A stretch of 64,000 nt of DNA from Hybos culiciformis (GCA_964007475.1 OZ023274.1:52347678-52411677); one strand, 5' to 3'. Numbered from the stretch's first letter, positions 34,516 to 48,882 are shown. The notes: generated by a model from the sequence alone, not told the origin. Numbers and translations are program-made.

Positions 34516-34955
34516 GGAAGCGCACCTTCATCTCAAATATGGGGGGCTCAGTGCTGTTTGGATTTCGATGAAAATTATTATATTTTTACATATGACTAAA
34601 TTATATTGGTATAATAATATTGAAGGGGCTCTAAAAAGATATTTTTTGCCCATGATATTGACCGAGATATGAGCCGCTTATTTTGAAAAAAAAAAAAAGT
34701 TAATGATAACAATAAGCACAATAGTATATATTCTTTTTATTTATAAACAATTTTAGTCTAGTATCATTAAAACCGCTTTGATTTTGACACTTGAAAATTA
34801 GCTTATGGAAATCAATTCAAACACAAAACCTTAAATATCTCAATACAAGAACAAATGGACTTAAACCACTTTCAAAATAAACGGCTCATATATTCAAATT
34901 AAAGTGTCCTAAACTGAAATGCTGAAATTATGAGGCACTGTTCATATTTTTTTTA
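34516..34955. mobile_element. Dispersed repeat containing a 227-bp inverted-repeat element
   Basis: The outer part starts AAATATGGGGGGCTC and contains TTTGGATTTCGATGAAAATT, which recurs in closely similar form at 54855-54890. Inside, 34667-34893 is bounded by inverted repeats: ATATGAGCCGCTTATTTTGA on the left and the complement of ATATGAGCCGTTTATTTTGA on the right. The right repeat extends inward as AAGTGGTTTAAGTCCATTTG. The same TIR sequence bounds the element at 44517-44680. Interpreted as a degenerate DNA transposon; superfamily unknown. Confidence 0.55.
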
Positions 34956-37310
34956 ATTATTGTCGGATCAACACAGTCGTTAATTTAAATAATGGCATTT
35001 AAGACTACATATTTCATATACAATTTTGTATATACTTTTCTTATTAATATTATATACCTAGTAATCGATTTAATTAAACATTACTAAAATGAATATTTTC
35101 AAGAGACTTCTAAGTTTTTTCTTATAACACTTTTCAAAAACAAAGTTTATATTCAATTCTTTTTCTTATTATTATTATTATTATTATTATTTTTTCAAAT
35201 AGAGTATATATATATTGTCAGTCGTGCTTTATAATTTTCCACACATTTTAGTTACGAAAAACAATTTTTTTTTACACCTATACACTTTTATAGCTTTAGG
35301 AATACGATTTATTTTTTTAAAATTTGCTACCAAAATCCAGTCAGTTTTTCTTTCAGATTTTTTTGTCTATCTTTTTTTATTTTTTTTACTACTTATGTAG
35401 AATTTATTTTTATACGTATATCCTAAAAAAAAAACTATTTTTCAAGAAAATTAAATGTTTACTATGGTTGCTAAATATGGGATAAATTCAATAGTTTCTT
35501 TTCTTCAAACAAAGAAAATTATAAAAGATTGCAATATTTTAAATTCATGAAGAAATAATAATCAATCTAAAATCATAGTTGTTCTATCTAAAACGGAAAG
35601 AAACTACTTTAAACGGAAAGAAAAATTGATTTCTATAATCCTTGATAGAAGTTAGGTATGATCCATATCATATAATAAGTAAACAACGTTAATATATATT
35701 TTTTATTTTATATTAAAAACATTCTCATACACATCCAATATCATTAATCGTATATTCAATTTTTTTTTTAATAATGATTGATAAATATTGCAAAAGAAAT
35801 AAAACCTTGTATTTATGTTACCGACTTTATTTTTTAATTAATAATTTTTAACTAATTTAATTGAAACCAATTGAAACATTTTAAATTTTGGAACTTTTTT
35901 TTTTACTTTTTTGCATCTCATTAAAATTATGATTATTTAATTAAAGCACTTCTTTTTTTTCTATATATAAATACAGGAATTATACAGAAATTTCAATGCT
36001 TTAATTTTTTTTTTTTTTTCCCTCACATATAATTAAAATAAAAATTCTGAGCCTGTAATAATAAATATATATACATACTTATATATAAAATGTATTCATA
36101 CATTTATATATGTATGTACTGAAAAAAAACTCATTTACATTTTCCTTTTTACTTGATATATAGAATTTTTCATTTTCAGCATTTATTTTTTTTTTTTTTG
36201 CCTTGCCATTCCATAAAAGCAAGTTGTATAAATGTGATTTACGTTATTTAGCATACACCACACTATTCTCAACATTTTTGAATTTGAAATGGTGGCACAT
36301 TTGTTAGTTATACACATAATAAAATTGAGGCAAAAAATCTGTTGCCAAGGTGGTAAAAGTCAAAATTTTATTTTTTATTTTTTGCGATACGTGCAAGTAG
36401 TGGATATTTATATTCTTTTATATATATAAAAAAAAAAAAAAGTCTATTTGAAGGCGAATTATTATACCTAGGTATACATTATATTTTTCCTTTTTAGCTT
36501 GAAGTGACTTGAAATTATATTATTAGTGATTCCTTCAAGGAAAAGAATATTATTAGATATTTATACCTACTTACATGTATTTAAAAAATTATATAGTAAA
36601 GAGGTTATTTTTTCTACAATTTTAAATTTTTTTTTTTTTTTTTTTATGTTAATATCATGCCACGCTAAAGTTAGACAAGTTGACAAATAAAGTTTAGTTC
36701 ACCTTAGAGACTATGATATTCAAATCTAAAATATGTTATCGTTTCAACCGCAAATAATTAAAATATAAAAAAAAATATAAGCCGGATAAAAAAGCACTGA
36801 AGTCAAAATCAATATGTATGTTAAGCGAAAAAATAAGTTACAATCTTGATTGGCCAATTTTTAAAATGAATTAAAATTAAAGAAAATGATTTAGGAAGAA
36901 AGTAATAGTTTGTGTAGTTATTTTATACTTTAAACATACCCAAGTTAATGAATTAGGAGAATGGTCAAAACATTTAAAAATTTCTGTTAAATGTCAATTC
37001 AAATCAAAAAACGTTTTATTAAAAATTACATAACAATAATTTAAATAAAATTAATTATTCAAATGTTTTAATTAAATAATTACTTATTAATATAATTCTA
37101 GTTTATTTTTCTTCATATATTTTTATTTACTTTTTATATTATAGAGATAGAGTCAATGCAATTCAATTTTATACCTACAACTCCTGCCGAGCCGTATTTG
37201 AATTGTATGAAATTGTATAAGAAATATTATTTCTTGGGCTACATTTTTCAAGTTTAAAATAAAAATAAAAATTTATTTACCAATATTTTATAAATATTTA
37301 TTTTTCTTAA
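34956..37310. other. AT-rich sequence, no gene recognised
   Basis: AT-rich DNA with a (TTA)n microsatellite at 35165-35190 and long T runs. The sequence AAACGGAAAGAAA occurs twice near 35590-35625. The frame at 35215-35400 is F/L-rich filler. Confidence 0.6.
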
Positions 37311-37445
37311 ATGGTAATAATGGCTTTTTATTGTCCTTTCTTTTTCGCAATTGAAAGGCCAGCCCCAGCGGGGTTGAACTTAAGAAGTCGTGTTCACTAC
37401 AATTATACTACATCGGCACTATCTTCAGCATTAACTAAACATTAA
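37311..37445 (+). CDS. Candidate 44-codon small ORF
   Basis: Plus strand, ATG 37311 to TAA 37443-37445. The N-terminus MVIMAFYCPFFFAI is hydrophobic and could be a short signal-like segment. It is followed by ERPAPAGLNLRSRVHYNY and a Ser/Ala/Thr-rich end. The centre (37345-37400) is a GC-rich patch with GGCCAGCCCCAGCGGGGTTG, in strong contrast to its surroundings. The minus strand is also partly open here (for example K-F-N-P-A-G-A-G-L-S-I-A then K), so the patch may instead be an exon or transposon fragment on the other strand. No family is recognised. Confidence 0.25.
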   Translation: MVIMAFYCPFFFAIERPAPAGLNLRSRVHYNYTTSALSSALTKH

Positions 37446-40400
37446 TTTTAGATTTTAAGCATTTATGTGCAAAACCTTTCCAAAGAAAAAAAAAAATTAA
37501 ACCACCCTTTCCTTTAAATAAGTAAAATGAAAAAAGCAATATTTCGCGTTAAATGCATTTTTACCCTCAATCAGCTTTTGAATTAGAAATCATATATCAT
37601 TCGTATTAAGTATTTTTTTCCACTGGGATGAATATTGTTATATGTACAACGAAGGAGGTATATGATAGTGTTTCAACAGTAGTGAAACATAATCGTATTC
37701 GGTGGAATATTTTAACAGGAAACAAAAATTTGTGATAAACTTCTATGCGGGATACCAAATTATTTTTACGTAATATGTACACACTTTCGAAAACGCAAAA
37801 CAAGATTTGAAATCTAGATTTTTATTTTTATTTTTTTAAATATGTATATATATATTTATTACTTAGCTACACTAAGACATCAAGTGCTAGAGGGTTTAAC
37901 ATATTAAAAATAAAAAATATTAACAGAAGGCATGACAGTTTAATGTTTTTATTAACTTCTTGAAAAATATAATATCTTATTTTCTTTGTATTATATTTTT
38001 AAGTAAATTGTTGTTCAAGCTATTTATAGGTAATAATTACAATGTTTACAATTGTTACAAATAATTTTTATATATATTTAGGTATATACTGTTATTGCTC
38101 GTTACGTTTTTTTTAGAAAAACCTAAAATTATTATTTTGCACAATATTTGAACAATTGAAATAATGTTTATATAATTTAATTTTTTTTTCTATAACCCGA
38201 ATAATTGATTTAGTTAATAATTATTCTTTTGAAAAAAAAGATTTGCACCTAAAAAATAAATCGCAGCATAAATTTTGAAAAAGATACAAAACAAAACAAA
38301 TGTTGGAAAAAACAAACTCGGTGGAGAATTAATTAGCTATAAAATATTTCAGAAAGATTGTAACTAAAAACTGTGTTAGTTTCTGATAATGTGTGCTAAA
38401 AATTTCAATTCCTATTATCAAATTTGTAATAACAAATGAGTTAATATTATCATGATTTATTTCATTTTATATAAGCGGCATTATAATTCAAACACGATTA
38501 TCTTAGTTGTAATATTATGAATGCCTGTAGTTATTAAGGAATTTTTATGATATCAAGTATAGCAATAAATAAATTTGAATTTAGCACATTAACACAAGAA
38601 AAAACATTCAAATGGGTTCTTACATTTATTGGTTAGTCGCAATAATAATTATTCGAATAATTTTTGATCTAATTAACTTATAGATGCTTTTATAACTAAG
38701 TATATAATAATTTTTTTAATGATGTTTAAATTAATTTGTTTAATCTGTTCAATCAATATAATAAAATAGATTGAAGTTAATACAAATAATAACATCGAAA
38801 AATACTTATTATACTTGAATCTGAATCCGATAATTATTATTATGTGAATAAATTTATATCAAACATTCAATTTATTATAAGTATCTGTCTAGTTATTCTA
38901 GAATTTTAAAATACACATTTTATATTACAATATATACTTTATATAATTAATTCATACTTCAGTAGCATGTTATGTTCAGCGGTGAGCTTTTTGAGTTTAA
39001 ATTTATTTCATTATAAATTTTCTTGAATGCTTGTTAGTAATTCTGCATGTTCATAGACTTTGCTTTTAAATATTAGGATAAGAAACTTAATAATATCCTG
39101 TTAAAAGATTTTGATTTTATTTTGTTATATTTATTCAAGTTGTAAAAACTATTAAAGAGAACAATCTCCTTAAACATTTTTTTTTTTTTTTTTGACAAAT
39201 CTAATACATATTTTAGTATTCAGTATATATAATCATAATAAAAATCCCAGACATTTTTTATGTAAAAAAAAAACCAAAATACTTAAAATCCGTGTGACAT
39301 TTGCCATTTGCTATATTTTTTGTATTGATGGAGCCAACAATTTCCGGCACGAAAAAATCTCTCATAGATAATAGATTCCCCTTTTCTTTATTTATTAATG
39401 TACACTTATTGAGATGTTTTTGTATTTAAATTTTTTTTTTGCAAACTCATCGACAAATTAAGAAGAAATAATGGACAAAGTTTTTCAATAAGATTGAATG
39501 AACATTGAAGGCATAGGGCATAGGACTTTGTATCCTCATTTTATTTTAAATTCCGTTCCGCAAATTTTTCTGCTGAAAATTTTGTATGTCAAAATAGGTA
39601 TCTAAAAAAATGGGGAGCCCCAAACGGTTCAAGGATCTTATACAGGAATTGAAAGCGGATTTGAGTGAAAATTGGTAGCGATCATTAAATATTAAAAAAA
39701 ATGCTGAAATGCCAAGTGCTCTTCTATTTTTTGTTTCTAGTTGCTTACAGTTTCTTAATTATCATTTCTTTTTTAATAATTTTTTAATCCAATTTTTACA
39801 AATTCTAAATTCCAACTGACTGTTCTTTTCTTATTTTCTATGGCATATTCTATTGAGCCCAACATAAAACATTTTGCTATTGCTAGTTATTTTTTTTCAG
39901 TTCAAATGATATAGAAAATATAATATATTCAGGCAAGATTAGTTTATAATATTTAATTATATAATTAAATTAGTAATTGAGAATTTTAAAATTGTTCACA
40001 AAAAAAAAGGGATTTTAATCTCATTAGATTGGTCAAATGAAAAGTAACTTAAAGTTTTCTCCAAGGAATATTTCTTCCATAATTAAAGTTTTAAATTAAA
40101 TAAGAAAAGTAAATTTAAGTTTTTCGTTATTTTATAAAAAATAAAATAAAAAATTTCCTCTTGAATTATTACGTTGTATAATTTAATAATTATAAATTAA
40201 AATAAAAGGATTGAAATTATGCTGCCTTGGTCCGCGCTGTCGTTAAAACACGTACTTCTTTAGAAAAAGAAACTCTTTCCAATATTTAAACTCTCTACGT
40301 AAATCACTTTAACTCTAAAGCCCGAATTGAATATTGAAACATAAAAAAAATTTAATAAAATATTAAAATCTATTTAACTTTGATGTTAATATTTTGAACA

Positions 40401-43400
40401 AAATAAGGGTTAAAACTTCAAAAAGTAAGATAATAAAATATAAAAATAAAAAAAAAATAAATGGTCTATTCTAAAGCAAAGAATTAACCTTTGAAAAAGT
40501 AATAAATTTTTTTAGGTGGATATCCTGTTACACAAATTACGTAGTATGAAATATTACAATTACAAAGGATTCTCTGTGTGTGTATAATCTATCGTTTATA
40601 TACTACTAGATATACTAGATGCTTTCGTTTATTAAAAAATTAAGATTTTTTTTTGAAAAAAAATTTCACACGCCCATCAAATTAATAATCATTTGAAACA
40701 TCTAGCATGAATATAGCATGAATATAGTAAGATTATTCAGACATCGCATTAAAAAAAATGAATTTTAGTTCCGATTAATACTTTTTAAATTTTTTGAATT
40801 CGAATGAAATTTATACACAAACCAATTTTAGTTTCAAAATCCTAGCGAAAATTTCTAATGCGATTAAACACGATAAAATGAAGACGAAAATATATGTTTT
40901 TTGTGAATCGATTCAATATCAAGAGAAACGCGCGTCTTCTTAGTTTTATTTTTCGAGGCCCATTAGAATTCTGACAATTCTATTGCCTATTTGACATTTC
41001 GATTCCGATTTCAATAAATCATTTTTATTTTGTGCATATACACGATATTACAATTCTATTTATTTTAATTTCTTTTGCAGTTAGTTCTTCTATAGTTCAT
41101 CAGATGCCCACATCTATAACGTATACCTTTTATATCAGTAAATAAAAAATAGTTCAAGTAGAAATAAGTATAATATCTAAAATTAAATATATATAATAAA
41201 AATCGGTAATCTTGAAATATTAAGTCTGTAAGCTGAATCAATTTACTTGTGTTCTTAGATATTTTTCAGCTATATTATACATATGTATGTAAATATAAAA
41301 TTTTCATTCAATCAATAAAATAAAATTTAAAGATTTTGTTTCATATTATCCAATCCAATTATCTTCAAATTCTTTCTATGCATAAGAAATGAGTACATAC
41401 ATATGTATGCAAAATTTTATTTAGAATTGATGTCCTTTTTAAGTTGAAATTTATTTTCAAACAGATTCTGTTGAAAAGTATAAATGTGATTACTTAAAAC
41501 AAGATTTAGTAAAAATGTTTATGTATTAAGTTTCTCATAACTGCATAATTGACTCGTTTCATTATTGTATATTTGTCTCGAGCTCATTTTTTTCCGTTTG
41601 AAGATTATTGATTCTACAATATTGTTTCAATAATATTGACCGTATAAGGGTTGCTTTAAACTTAATTTATTTTTAGTATTAAATGTTTCTATCATCTTTT
41701 ATTTTTAACGATTTTAGAATAAGATGAATTTCAAAAATTAGATTGAAATGTGAATAAAAAATTAAAAATTACAGTCTTAAATAAAAACCTAATTTTAGAT
41801 CTGTGTTGATGTTCTTGGTTTTTTCTAAATTATCGTTCTTTCAGTTTCAATTTATGATTTTTCACAATCTTGATAATAAAAATAATAAAAAACTAGTCCT
41901 ACCTTAAAGTTTTTATAAAATATTCTTAAGAAGAATCTTTTATTTTCAAACGTATATAAAAAAAAAATCTATCAGATAACACCAAATTAACTTTTTTTTT
42001 TTCTTTTTCTGAGGATGTACACTCCATGGGGAGCAATCAGGATTATGCTCTACTTTAAAAAAAATGAAAATAATTTATCTATACGAAGTTTTTTAAACGA
42101 TGAGAACTAGATACACAAAAAGTTGAAAAACATAACGTAAGATGAAATTTACCCAAAGGACATCTTCATTTTGGACATGTCTGTATTGAGAGTGTGTGTG
42201 TGTGTGTGTATATGCAATACTTATACTAATAAAAATAAAACAACAATGATAAATGAACACAAAAGCTAAAATATTTTATTTAGAAACAATAATTTTTGGT
42301 CAAGTTCATATTTTAAACATCTTTTAAAGAATAGATTTAAATAATATCAAATGATCTCAAATTGTTTTTGCCAGTTCGATAAATAATAAATTCGGAATAA
42401 TCAAGAGCCCTTTTGAATAATATTAAAAAAATATTTACTTAAATTAAAGTTCAAAAGGTTTCAAAATTACACTTTTGTAATTTAAATTTTTTTATTAATT
42501 TTCTTCAAATATGTTTATTTATTTATGAGTGTGACCAAAAAATTTGATTTATTGTTCTGAGTTTTGTTAAAGAAGCGAACGAGACCATGTTTGTTTAGTT
42601 GGAAAAAAAAATACGATGGGGAAAGAGGTAAACATCTTAGAAATTATATTTATATGTACATACATATGTATATATATTTTTTTTTAAATGGAAGTGTTAG
42701 TTTATCATAAGATGAAAATAAAATTGTGGAAATTCAGTACGTGAATTGAAAATTTAATAAAACAAAACATTTATTTACACAATGCTGATTATTTTTCTAA
42801 TATTTAAACTGAATGATCTATTACTATATATCTTTAATATTAAAACAACAGATTTTGATCATTGAATGAGCTAGATTCAGTGTTAGATATTTTTTTGAGT
42901 GACTGGAAAATTTTCACTAAAAACATTCTTCTCATGCAAGGAACAAAACGCAAAATGATTTTTAATTCCTAATTTTAATTTTGAAGTCAGACTTTGTAAA
43001 CGAATTTTTTTTTGCTTAGCTGTTCTAGCTCTTGCTCTAGCTAGGACTATTTTCAAACTTTTTTTTGCCCACAATAATGTTTAATCACATTTTTCACACA
43101 GTTGAAACAATTCATGATTTCATACATATTATACAATATTATATACACAAAAAAATTCAAGTTTTATTTAGATAAAATGTTTAAAATATTAATAAATTTA
43201 TTGTTAAATCATTGATTGCATATGCATTGCAGTTATAAGTTTTGCCTAGAGAGAAATTTACAGGGTTATCTTTTTTGACTGAAAAAAAAAAATTTTTTTT
43301 TAGAACTGTTTTTTTAAAAAATAAAGGATCTTAATCCATTTAATGTTTTTTTTTTTTTTCATTTTGTTTGAGGAAACCGTAAAACCTTGTTTAATTTAAA

Positions 43401-44516
43401 GCGATTTATTCTAATATTAAAACAGAAACCTAAGAAATTTATCACTGAAATTGGTATTGAAAAAACTTTGTCCTATACAATCGCGGAAAAGATTTTATTC
43501 ATTTCAATCGTCATCTTTACTCACATATTTATTACTTTCCATCGAAATGGATTTTAGAACTCTATTTGCACAGTCTAAATATTTTTTTCGAGAGCATTAA
43601 ATCGATATTAAGTATATTAAAGTACATATATTTAGATAAATAATAATTTAATAAAAATAGTTGCATATGCTATACAAAAAAAAACCCAATATCTAATTCG
43701 GTATTTAATTTTATTTAAAATTCTCGATGTTATGAGATAGATGTACATTTTTTTTTCAACTTTATACAAGAATTGTTCACCTTAATCGGATTAATTTTTA
43801 TTTTTTACCGTAGAATCTCTTTCAAATGATTAGGACTTGAAAAATATTCCTTAGCAACTTGCAAAAATAAAGCGGAACTGTGTGGTCGTATCACAAATTC
43901 ACAATGAAGTTAAAAAATTATTATTACGTCGTCACGTAAGTTCATACTTTTTAGTTGATAATAAATTAATATTGAAAGTTTTGTTGTTTATTTTTTTTAT
44001 TTTTTAAGGAATTTGAATGATTTCTGCAAATAAAAATAAGTATTTCCAAAGGTACAAATATAATTCTTTTTGATTAAAAAGATTAAAAAAAATTTGTAGA
44101 TAGCTCAAATTCAAATGTTTTCAGGAATTAAATTGGAATTGGAAATTTTCATCTTCCATGTAGTTTCTAAAGACATTTTATTTGCAATTAGTTCGCTATA
44201 TTAATAATTTCTTTTGGAGAAAATAACATGCAGTTAAAAATTATTCTTCGTGTAGAAAGAATTAGCAGAGAAAAAACGTTTACCATAAAGCAACACCAAA
44301 GATTAGGTTGCCTGATTTCTTCTCAGAGTACAACAAAAATATTTTATTTTTTAAATTTGGAAGTTATTAACATTAATTTAGTCAAGTGTTATAATTCTAT
44401 TAGAAATATTATATCTACCGTTTACATTCGTTGTTATACATTGTCTGTTTAACGTAATATATACAATGAATCAAAAATTTTCGAAGATTAAGAAGCAGAT
44501 ATATGTTCCTATCTTC
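37446..44516. other. AT-rich sequence, no gene recognised
   Basis: Long AT-rich stretch. Contents noted: a patch at 39608-39720 with GGGGAGCCCC and a GCGGATTTGAGTGAAAATTG string, possibly related to the 34.5-kb repeat; a GC-richer patch at 40220-40270; AGCATGAATAT duplicated at 40705-40726; a (TG)n block at 42191-42210; a minus-strand frame at 42883-43074 (63 codons, with a basic LARARARTAKQKKIRLQSL stretch) without known domain; and a plus-strand ATG at 43904 running ten codons into a GTAAGT donor at 43936. None is strong enough to call as a gene. Confidence 0.45.
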
Positions 44517-44680
44517 ATATGAACTGTTATTTTTGAAAGTGGTATAAGTCCATTTTTTCATGTATCATTTTTTCATGTAAATATGGAGAGAAGGTGGCTA
44601 TATCCTACTAAAATTACCATTAACTCATTTTTTTTAAAAATTGGACTTGTACCACTTTCAAAAAAAAAACAGCTCATATC
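44517..44680. mobile_element. Small MITE, same TIR family as 34.67 kb
   Basis: Inverted repeats of about 40 bases: ATATGAACTGTTATTTTTGA then AAGTGGTATAAGTCCA on the left; the right end reverse-complements to ATATGAGCTGTTTTTTTTTG then AAAGTGGTACAAGTCCA. The loop (about 85 bases) contains a 15-bp direct duplication of TCATTTTTTCATGTA. No coding capacity. The match to the 34667-34893 inverted repeats establishes a family with at least two copies here. Confidence 0.7.
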
Positions 44681-45885
44681 TTCCTAACAGTATATATATG
44701 CCTAAGTATATATATATGTAAGTATATAGATTTTATTCTTAAATCGTGACTGCACAAAGTTCTTTTCGGATTCACACGGAAATGTATCTTATGGAAAGGA
44801 TATAAGAGCTAATAATTGCATTAAAAATGTATATGTGAACTTCACTGCCAGCTTAACATGAAAAATAAAAATGCACTTATGTTCTGATAAAATAATTTTT
44901 TTTTTTTTACTTTAAAGAAAAAAAATATCTAGTGCTTGAATTATATTATTATATAATTTTTTTTTTAATAGTGGTTGATATGATTTGCTAATGGAATTCA
45001 AGATTTTAAACATATTTAGTTCATAAAAACTTAGAACATTTTAAAGATCCTGTTCAACTGCAACAACTATGTCTACATTTGACGTTTTGTGTAATTTACA
45101 TAATGTAAAATGACTTTGCACAGACTATAGTGCCTTATAAAATAAATTAAATTTTAATTCCATTTGGAACTAAACTAATATTACATAAATATACTGTACA
45201 TACTTACTCCTTTTTTTTGGATGAAAGGTTAATTCCTTTAATGCTTTATATTATATATAGTCTTATGGGCAACATATTCTTTTATCTTAAAAGTGGATTT
45301 TTTTAATATTATAATTTTTTTTTGTATTAAGGATCTTGTTTTCAAATAACTTTGAATGAATTAAATTTTTCCTTGCACATCAACAAAGCAAGAGAAAAAA
45401 TTTTCAATTGCAATGTACAGTGTCAATATACTGTAATATGCACTACTTATAAAATTCATTTTTATCTACCCTCATTTCATTATGGTTTTGGTTTCATATT
45501 TTTGAATTATTTTCTAGAAGATGTTAAATATCTGATGAAATGTGATAATATAAATAGAGTGAAAATAATTATTATTAATTTAAAAGATTATAATTATTAT
45601 GTGATGAATGTTCAGACGAGTTTTTTCATCAATATAATATATTATATAGTGTATAATATAATATGTATATATATATGGTCGATACAAAAGAAATGAAAGA
45701 CAATCAGGCGCAAAGAAGATTAATGGTTTTTTAACAACTATATTATAATGTGCATAAAGAAACATACACATAGCTGGCTAAGTTGACAAATATGTATGTT
45801 CTCGGATTTTTTTTTTCATATTCTTTTAATAATAAATTTATAATTTATTTTTTTTATATTTTTCTTATTTAACTTGGAGTTTAGA
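44681..45885. other. AT-rich sequence, no gene recognised
   Basis: AT-rich DNA. The overlapping frames at 45352-45696 plus and 45580-45771 minus contradict each other and have no domain support. Confidence 0.55.
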
Positions 45886-46016
45886 TAGTGAATTTTTATT
45901 ATTTTATTCACTGTTAATTTACTGTCTTCTCTATACTGGCAATATTTAAATTTTGCCAGTAGAGAAGTTATAGTTGACTGGATAGTCACAGTCAGAAAAA
46001 AAAATATTTTATTTTC
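45886..46016. repeat. Dispersed repeat, copy A (partial)
   Basis: About 130 bases closely match, in inverse orientation, 59345-59460. Shared anchors include ATAGTTGACTGGATAGTCAC and TATTATTTTATTCA. Copy A carries its own hairpin: an ACTGGCAA..TTGCCAGT stem flanked by CTTCTCT..AGAGAAG. It appears to be an internal fragment of the longer element at 59161-59497. Confidence 0.65.
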
Positions 46017-48141
46017 ATTATAAGTTAAAAATGAAACCTTACGTCTCCACATATGTGTAGATTTTTTTTTTATCATTATATGTACTTACAAAAAAAAAGT
46101 TTCACTTCCAAAAATGTTAAAAAATAATTTATTTAAAAAAATCATAATTCTATCTTGTTAAAAATGATAAAAAGAGCTCGACCAACTACTTACTATTAAC
46201 TATTAAACAACTATTTAACTATTAACTACAAAAAAAAATTAAAAACTCACAAAATGATATACTATTCAATGTGATTCAGAGGAAACCTTTATGAATGTAT
46301 ATATAATTAGTATATTAATATTACACAAGCTAGCAGTAAATTTTTCATAGGTAATATCGCAACCAATTACCCATCAAAAAATAAGTCCTTATATTAAATA
46401 TTAAAGTAATAGAAAATTTTATGAATTGGAAATAGTTATTATGATATTTGCAAAATTATAACTTATTTTGAAAATTGGGAAAATATTCAATAAAAATAAT
46501 GTATTTTGAATATAAAATTATTGTAAGTACTGTAATTTTTAAAGTTTACTAAGAGATAGAAGATAAAAAACAAATATATTCAATATTAAAAGATTTAAAC
46601 ATAATGATTATACCTGTTCAATAATAACTATGTACCTATGTATAACAAAATAAAAATTGAAATAAAAATCAACATTGCTATGATTCCACAGTTGTTTTCT
46701 AAGATCGATTTATGGAAAACGGATTGGGCTACATTCACAGTACTGTTCCCAATTATTTTTTGAATGCAACCTTTGAAAAATTTCTAAGAAATAATTAAAA
46801 TAATTTTAATATTGAAGCCGAGTATGTTGTCTCTGTACCTTCTTGCATCGACAATATAAAACTTATTATTTTCTTTTAATCAAAAAGTATATAAATTTAA
46901 TGTAGTAGATTTAGAAATTAAAGTTTATCCTTTTATCCAAAAATTAAATAATTGTTCGCAATGCGGACATTTTACGTTTTTATCAGCAAAAATTTTCTTT
47001 TTTTTTTTTTTATAATAAAAAAGTAAATTTTCCACTTGATTGAAAATAGACATTTTCAACTATATAAAATGTATTTTATCCCTCTTTTTAATATTTTTAA
47101 AAATTGTGTCATAACAGTACAAAAAGATAAATAAGTACATATGGTATATATATTCTACTTTTCTTTCAAAAGGACGAAAATTTAGTTTTTTTTGTGTGGA
47201 AAAGTTTTTTGGGAAAATACTGGCGAAGAATAAAAAACAACAGTAAGTAGTTCAATTTAAAAAGGAAAAGTTAGCACAATATTGGGAATAGTTGAACAAT
47301 TTTTTTTAATGTCCTACGGAGCGAAATTTTAAAAATAATTTTGTATAATGAAAGCTTTCATTTACGAATACGATGCAGAGTACATAGTTGTAGAAAATGT
47401 ATAGAAAAGGTTAAAAAAAAGTTAGTTAAATAACTATATATGACCTGTTAAATTTTTTTTAGATTCCATATTATTCTTTTTTGCAGAAGTCAACAACTTT
47501 TTTTGGACTACGAGCACTAGGTTGACCTCCCATTTTATGCCAATAACATTGATACAAGAAGCTTTAATAACTTTATATTTAAAAACAACTAAATAATTAC
47601 CTATGAGTATAGATAAAATTAAAATATTACATATTTATGATAATACCGCAATGAATTAAGACGTTTTATAGAATTTTTTTTTACTATATGTACGTACACG
47701 AATTATTTTCGAAGTACAAAAAGTTCTTCCCTAAATCACAACTTATACAACAATACAAAAAAAAAATAAAGTAAAATTAATTCAAACATAATTCCTTTTC
47801 TAATTTTCCAGTCCGAATAGTATATGGCAGTAGTAGTAGATACAAAACTGAATAAAAAGTTGGAATTATAATTAAAGTTAATGATTAGGTATATTTAATA
47901 TAATAAGAAAGAACTTTTTAACTTTCTTAAGCAGGATAAATGTTGCCGACAACAAAAAAAGAATTCAATACATAGTATTTTTAAATAGGCTGCACTGAAA
48001 AAAAAATAGCTGCATATATATTTTCTGTGCATCCCTTTGCTATGTGTTTATATCGGTCAAATCGAATTAGTGAATGGCTTCTGCAAGATTAGCTGCGTTT
48101 GTTATTAGAAGAAAAAATAACTTGTTTTTTACTTTTTAGTA
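46017..48141. other. AT-rich sequence, no gene recognised
   Basis: AT-rich DNA. A near-repetitive ACTATTAACTATTAAACAAC stretch lies at 46187-46235. Slightly less AT-rich patches at 46690-46850 and 47470-47545 are unexplained. In the latter a minus-strand 20-codon frame (MGGQPSARSPKKVVDFCKKE, 47533-47471) looks protein-like but is too short to support. Confidence 0.45.
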
Positions 48142-48149
48142 CATATACA

Positions 48150-48882
48150 CAGGACTTTTTTTGTACCGGAGCTCACCGGAGCGCAGCTCCGGTAAAAATA
48201 AATAAAATAAAAAATAAAAAACCAATTCTTATTAGATTTAAAAACTTGTCGTTATTTTTCTCATGAGAAAAATTCGTAATTAACGATAATTTTTATCTAA
48301 TAAAAATTTTAAATCATAGATTTGCCATAACTAGGTTTCCGATTGCTATTTTTTTTCTAGAATTTTTGTCTAGTTACCTATTCTGCGATTACTAATTATT
48401 CTACGTTACTTTGAAGATTTTAGGAAGTTAAGAATTTAAATTTATTTTTCAAAGTGTCACTTATAATAAAGTTTTTAAATATATGCTAAGAATATGAAAA
48501 TAATAAATAGTTATTTTAATACCCTACCAAAAAAACTTAGAGGAGGCGAGGTATGTAACGCATAGAAAGTTTCTTGCAATGTTCGAACGCCTAATCCGCC
48601 TATTAAGGGGACTTGGTACCAGTTTTGATTTTTTTGTCCCAAATTTTTTTTGAAAAGCAGTTTTAGATTATTTTAAAGTTTAATTTAGAAAAAACATTTC
48701 ATTCACAACCTCCGAACTGTTTAATACTTTAAAAGGGTATAAAACTTTTTAGAATCGGTTAAGGCTAAGTGCTCGGAATCTCTTCAAAACTATTTTTTTG
48801 TGTCACATGTATCCGTTTTCCTTCTATAGAATTAAAAATAATATAGCGTTCCGGTAAATATTTTTTTCCAAAAAAAGCCCTG
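48150..48882. mobile_element. Non-autonomous hAT element with 8-bp duplication
   Basis: The left end CAGGACTTTTTTTGTACCGG and the right end, reverse-complemented, CAGGGCTTTTTTTGGAAAAA then ATATTTACCGG, form imperfect terminal inverted repeats. The element is bounded by a perfect 8-bp duplication, catataca, at 48142-48149 and 48883-48890. A CAGG start and an 8-bp duplication indicate hAT. A subterminal hairpin, ACCGGAGC..GCTCCGGT, lies at 48165-48193. The interior (733 bp in all) encodes no recognisable transposase. A less AT-rich stretch at 48535-48620, with GGAGGCGAGGTATGTAACGC, may come from another element. Confidence 0.88.
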
